From: Sycobia sp. Sy_11
Taxonomy: Eukaryota; Arthropoda; Insecta; Hymenoptera; Epichrysomallidae
Reading direction: 5' to 3'
NCBI GenBank assembly: GCA_018907035.1
Contig: JACCIC010000040.1
Span: forward strand, 1,147,501-1,211,500
Length of the DNA stretch: 64,000 bases
Position 1 is the first letter of the stretch. Each line of letters starts with the position of its first letter. The notes under the pieces were generated by a model. That model saw nothing but the letters and a program-made list of their open reading frames with translations. It was not told where the DNA came from and did no database searches. Shown piece after piece: positions 60,791-64,000 of the stretch. The position numbers and the translations under genes are program-made.

Positions 60791-60799
60791 TTGTACATT

Positions 60800-61435
60800 T
60801 TCATTATATTAACATTTTGGAAAAATTGAAATGCACGTTCAGAAATAATATTATTTCCGTACGTCGATTGCTTCGAGAAATTCTACTTTCTATTCGAAGC
60901 CAAAATTTCAGACGTATTTCAGTTTCTCAAGCCTCTTGGGATATTGGTATATTAGGCTGTTACTCGGGTTTCGCATTTCGTATACAAAGAAAAGGGGGAA
61001 GGGTCGTAAACTGCGCATTAGCGCGCCTCCGCTTCGTTCCGAATTTTCCAGAGGGGCGGGAAAGTACAAGCGGTGCGGGAATAGAGACAACACTTCGGCC
61101 AGCGCTGACCGCGGCAGGCTATGGCTAGGCTGCATTACTATGGCCACATCTGGTCCGATTTTATTACTAGAAAGCGCGCGCTGCGCAGGCATTTGGCATT
61201 GAGGTTCGCAGAGTTTATATATACAAATATAAACGTATTTATTCTCACTACTCCGAGAATATCTACGAACTTTGCCTTACCTTTGTATATATATATATTA
61301 TCGTGAAGGCGATGTTGCCAAACGCTTGTCTCCTTTGCTTTCTTTATTCCTACTCACTTTCCCGGGCCTGAAATTCATCGAAAACTCGACGGGTAGGCAT
61401 GCCGAGGCAATTCGACCGATCCCTCCTTGTCCTTG
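60800..61435. other. balanced to GC-rich segment of unknown nature
   Basis: 60940-61200 is GC-rich for this neighbourhood (GCGCGCCTCCGC, AGAGGGGCGGGAAAG, AGCGCGCGCTGCGCA). Overlapping short open frames on both strands lack ATG starts with coding character. It may belong to the retroelement or be host promoter DNA. Confidence 0.3.
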
Positions 61436-61439
61436 AACA

Positions 61440-61481
61440 GATATATACATATATATATACCTACATACGTATACATATATA

Positions 61482-61524
<43 letters not shown>

Positions 61525-61556
61525 GTACATATATCCATATACATATATATATATAT
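61440..61556. repeat. (TA)n microsatellite with TACATA interruptions
   Basis: TA repeat of roughly 115 bases with several ACATA and CGTACA interruptions. Confidence 0.95.
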
Positions 61557-61592
61557 CATTCGGCGTAATCGCTGGACGCAACACCCGCAACC

Positions 61593-61772
61593 TTAAATGG
61601 TTGGTTGGGGATTGAAATGAACCCAATCAACCATCACGCTGAGTTCCTTTGGTAAAAGTATCGGCTTCCGTTTCTTCAGGTCGCCTTGGTATTTTCCGTT
61701 ATAGATGTCACTCTTGGTTGGTCGTCGTTGTTTTCTTGAAGTAGTATAGCTGGCTGTGTCAGTCGAATTCAT
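61593..61772 (-). CDS. small basic ORF (59 residues) downstream of gypsy pol
   Basis: The minus-strand ATG at 61772 opens [20 protein letters not shown] and continues to [12 protein letters not shown] at a TAA. The in-frame text immediately before the ATG is also basic (KFKKGRRPK). It lies 410 bases after the pol stop on the same strand, the place where env or an accessory gene sits in some gypsy elements. The composition is balanced and codon-like in otherwise AT-rich DNA. It has no signal peptide and no env resemblance. It may be a spliced exon, an accessory ORF or chance. Confidence 0.3.
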   Translation of the reverse strand: MNSTDTASYTTSRKQRRPTKSDIYNGKYQGDLKKRKPILLPKELSVMVDWVHFNPQPTI

Positions 61773-61779
61773 CTTTGGT

Positions 61780-62182
61780 CTTCTTCCCTTTTTAAACTTG
61801 CATGTTATTATATATTTTTAGGTTTACAAGTACGCAGTTAAAAACTAGGTAAAAAAAAAGTACAAAAACTAATTATAAAGTTCCCTAACATATACATGGT
61901 CTTCTTCGCAAATGCTTGTATAGCTTAACAATTTAGCATCGAATATTTAAATCTATCAGACGGATTGTTACATAATATGCTCTTTCTTAAAAATATTTGA
62001 CATATTGACGCTCTAGTAAGTAATCCGTTTTTTTTTGTATTTTGTATGTTTTTCGATTTTTTTTTTTTTTGACGAATATGTACAGATATGCCCACATATA
62101 CATATATACCTATATATACGTATATATACTCATATATCTACATACTCTTTAGTTAGATTGCCAGATATGCGTATACTCGGGT
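61780..62182. other. AT-rich 3' non-coding sequence after gypsy pol
   Basis: T runs and TATATACGTATATA-type words at 62090-62140. It separates pol from the small basic ORF. Confidence 0.4.
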
Positions 62183-64000
62183 TTATTGCTTAGTTTTAAT
62201 GTTTCTCGCGTCGTTATCAATATAGGATATCCGTAGTCTGTTCGCGTGAACAATTTTTCCGCCCTTTTTATACTGAATTTTTACGTTATTTTTCCCGATG
62301 ATTTCTAATACACGAAACGGACCGGAATACTGGTTCGATAGTTTCACGGGTTTCGGGCCGCTCAGTAAGAAAACATAATCACCTACTCTAAATTTTACTT
62401 CTTTCACATGTCGGTCGTATAATAGTTTTGATTTCTCTTTCGACTGGATAAGGTTATCGTATACTAATCTCTTTATCCCAGTTAACCTAACCACTAATTC
62501 CTTAACGTAACCCTGGTATGTTGGGATCAGATCCGCTTCACGTAGTGGATCGTTGGAGGGGAGCCTAGCTAATCTGCCGAAGACTACTTCAAACGGCGTA
62601 TGCTTCGTACTCTCTTGTACACACGTATTATAATTCAGCATCGCTATTTCTACCCATTCGTCCCATTCGGAGTCTTTCTCTGTATATTGTTTCAAAAATT
62701 CTCCTAACGCGTGATGGGACCGTTCTAAAGACCCGTTAGATTGAGGGTGGAAAGCCGTTGTCCTGACCTTTTTTATTCTGAATCTCTTTGCAATCCGTTG
62801 CATGAGGCTACTTAAAAAATTTCTACCTTGATCCGTAAGTATTACTTTCGGAGCTCCATAGATGCAAATACACCTCTTTATAAATGCATCGGCAATTGTT
62901 GATGCTACCGCGTTGGGCAGCGGGACAGCTATACAATACTTGGATAATTGATCCTGCATTGTTAGGATATATTCGTTTCCGCTTCTTGTTTTAGGTAATG
63001 GGCCCACTATATCGAGGGCTATTTTCTCAAATGTAGTACCTGGAGTGTCAGTAATTACCATGGGTTGCCTTGTTTTAACGCGTACAAGTTTCTTCAATTG
63101 ACAGTCTATGCATTGCTGGACGCGCCTTTGTACATCTGCCTTTAAATTATCCCAATAATAATCCTGTCTAATACGGTTGTACGTTTTCGAAACGCCTCTA
63201 TGACCACCGACAGGTGAGTTATGATACTCGTAGAATATCTCATCACGGCGATCAGGTGGGACAAATTTTAAACTCCCTTTACAAATTATTATCTTTATAT
63301 CTGTATCTTTAAATTCGTTTAAGAATATACTCATAACCTCGCGCCATTCTAACCCTTCTATGTCTGGCGAGTGAGCTATACTGAATTCCTCAATTTTCTT
63401 TTCTAAACTAAATGCTCTTAATTCTTTACATACTTTCTGAATGTTTTCTTTTATTCTTGATAATGACTCGGGCTTATCGCCTCTGATACTTAGGGCAATT
63501 AGAAATTTGCGATTGCTTCGTTTATACGAGCTTATTCTAGTTTCCTCTAGGTATTGCCGCTGCGGAATTTTATTTGATTCGGCGAGCTTCCGTGCTGCTA
63601 CATCGCAAGGTTCACCTCTATTATTGACGAAATAGACAATATGATCATTGCGGAACTGAATCAATTCTTTGGTTTCCACGAAGTTATTTTTGTCCCTCCT
63701 TGGATTTGTCCTCCTATCGTCAGCCGTGCTCTTTTTAACATTACCGTTTTCGTGACTTGAACGGTTACTTCGATCCGTTGTTACTGAGCTTTCGTTGCTA
63801 GAGGTATCCGAATCATTACTGCTTTGATTACTATTATTTTCGGATGTTAGAGGAAGTAATTTCTGTTTAGGTTTTCTACCTTTCCGTTTGGGCCTTTGCG
63901 GTACATATGATGATTCGCTGCCTGATTCGCTAGTAGATTCACTACCTGTCTGCAAAGTATTCGTTACATTATTTTGCTGCGTGTTCGCTAATCTGGGATT
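62183..64000 (-). CDS. pol: Ty3/gypsy retrotransposon pol, integrase part (partial)
   Basis: The frame is open from the right edge of the window to a TAA at 62183, so this is the 3' portion of a longer pol gene; reverse transcriptase and RNase H would lie beyond 64000. Counting from 63955: Ser/Asp/Glu-rich linker (1-90); zinc-binding HHCC (His245, His252, Cys282, Cys285); integrase core with Asp315 (LDIVGPL), Asp375 (TDQGRNF) and Glu411 (SLERSH), 35 residues between the last two, the DD35E pattern; then the GDYVFLLSGP and PFRVLEIIG blocks of the C-terminal domain. Integrase inserts element DNA into host chromosomes. No stop or frameshift within about 600 codons, so the element may be recent. 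The upstream region, capsid gene and left LTR are not visible. Confidence 0.95.
   Translation of the reverse strand, partial: NPRLANTQQNNVTNTLQTGSESTSESGSESSYVPQRPKRKGRKPKQKLLPLTSENNSNQSSNDSDTSSNESSVTTDRSNRSSHENGNVKKSTADDRRTNPRRDKNNFVETKELIQFRNDHIVYFVNNRGEPCDVAARKLAESNKIPQRQYLEETRISSYKRSNRKFLIALSIRGDKPESLSRIKENIQKVCKELRAFSLEKKIEEFSIAHSPDIEGLEWREVMSIFLNEFKDTDIKIIICKGSLKFVPPDRRDEIFYEYHNSPVGGHRGVSKTYNRIRQDYYWDNLKADVQRRVQQCIDCQLKKLVRVKTRQPMVITDTPGTTFEKIALDIVGPLPKTRSGNEYILTMQDQLSKYCIAVPLPNAVASTIADAFIKRCICIYGAPKVILTDQGRNFLSSLMQRIAKRFRIKKVRTTAFHPQSNGSLERSHHALGEFLKQYTEKDSEWDEWVEIAMLNYNTCVQESTKHTPFEVVFGRLARLPSNDPLREADLIPTYQGYVKELVVRLTGIKRLVYDNLIQSKEKSKLLYDRHVKEVKFRVGDYVFLLSGPKPVKLSNQYSGPFRVLEIIGKNNVKIQYKKGGKIVHANRLRISYIDNDARNIKTKQ

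Noticed and set aside
60817..61202. Open frames of about 90-100 codons between the LTR and the TA repeat
   Set aside because: Overlapping frames on both strands, non-coding character and no known domain; left as an unclassified GC-rich segment.

Overview
The window looks like nuclear DNA of an insect, most likely a hymenopteran and probably an ant. The evidence is short AT-rich introns, very abundant dinucleotide microsatellites, sharp swings between AT-rich sequence and CpG-rich islands, a mauritiana-type mariner, and R1-clade, piggyBac and gypsy elements of kinds common in ants. The species is an inference from element types and composition, not from a diagnostic gene.

Layout. Positions 1-12800 hold no gene I can support: AT-rich DNA, long microsatellites and a few GC-rich islets. 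At 12840-15045 lies a decayed I/Jockey-like non-LTR retrotransposon. From 17500 to 23700 two CpG-rich, CT-rich islands resemble promoter or first-exon DNA of a gene I cannot identify. At 27488-30560 an R1-clade non-LTR retrotransposon on the minus strand has lost its middle: ORF1 is fused to the last part of ORF2, behind a 5' region with a 220-bp tandem repeat, inside TAA-repeat DNA. A decayed mariner sits at 31755-32300. Several hairpin or MITE-like sequences lie between 33800 and 40400.

The host-gene block is 36147-50112, all on the plus strand: an unidentified 286-residue Lys/Asn-rich ORF; Lamtor5 (four exons, 92 residues, Ragulator subunit); and haspin, the histone H3 kinase (nine exons, 1547 residues), whose kinase domain follows an unusually long disordered N-terminal part. 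Upstream of haspin, three CCAAT boxes and an E2F-like site form a plausible cell-cycle promoter.

The right quarter (50700-64000) is a transposon landing zone: a decayed SINE copy; a piggyBac element with TTAA target duplications, its transposase gene split by a 1051-bp insertion flanked by ATATGTA; an intact 1289-bp mariner encoding a full 345-residue transposase; a decayed second mariner of another lineage; a 660-bp LTR on the minus strand; and the 3' part of a gypsy pol gene (integrase) running off the right edge.

No CRISPR array, rRNA, functional tRNA gene or bacterial-type operon is present. I found no clear new biological system. The most interesting items are the internally deleted R1-like element with repeated TATA-bearing units, the unclassified insertion in piggyBac, the intact mariner and the large haspin with its mitotic-style promoter.
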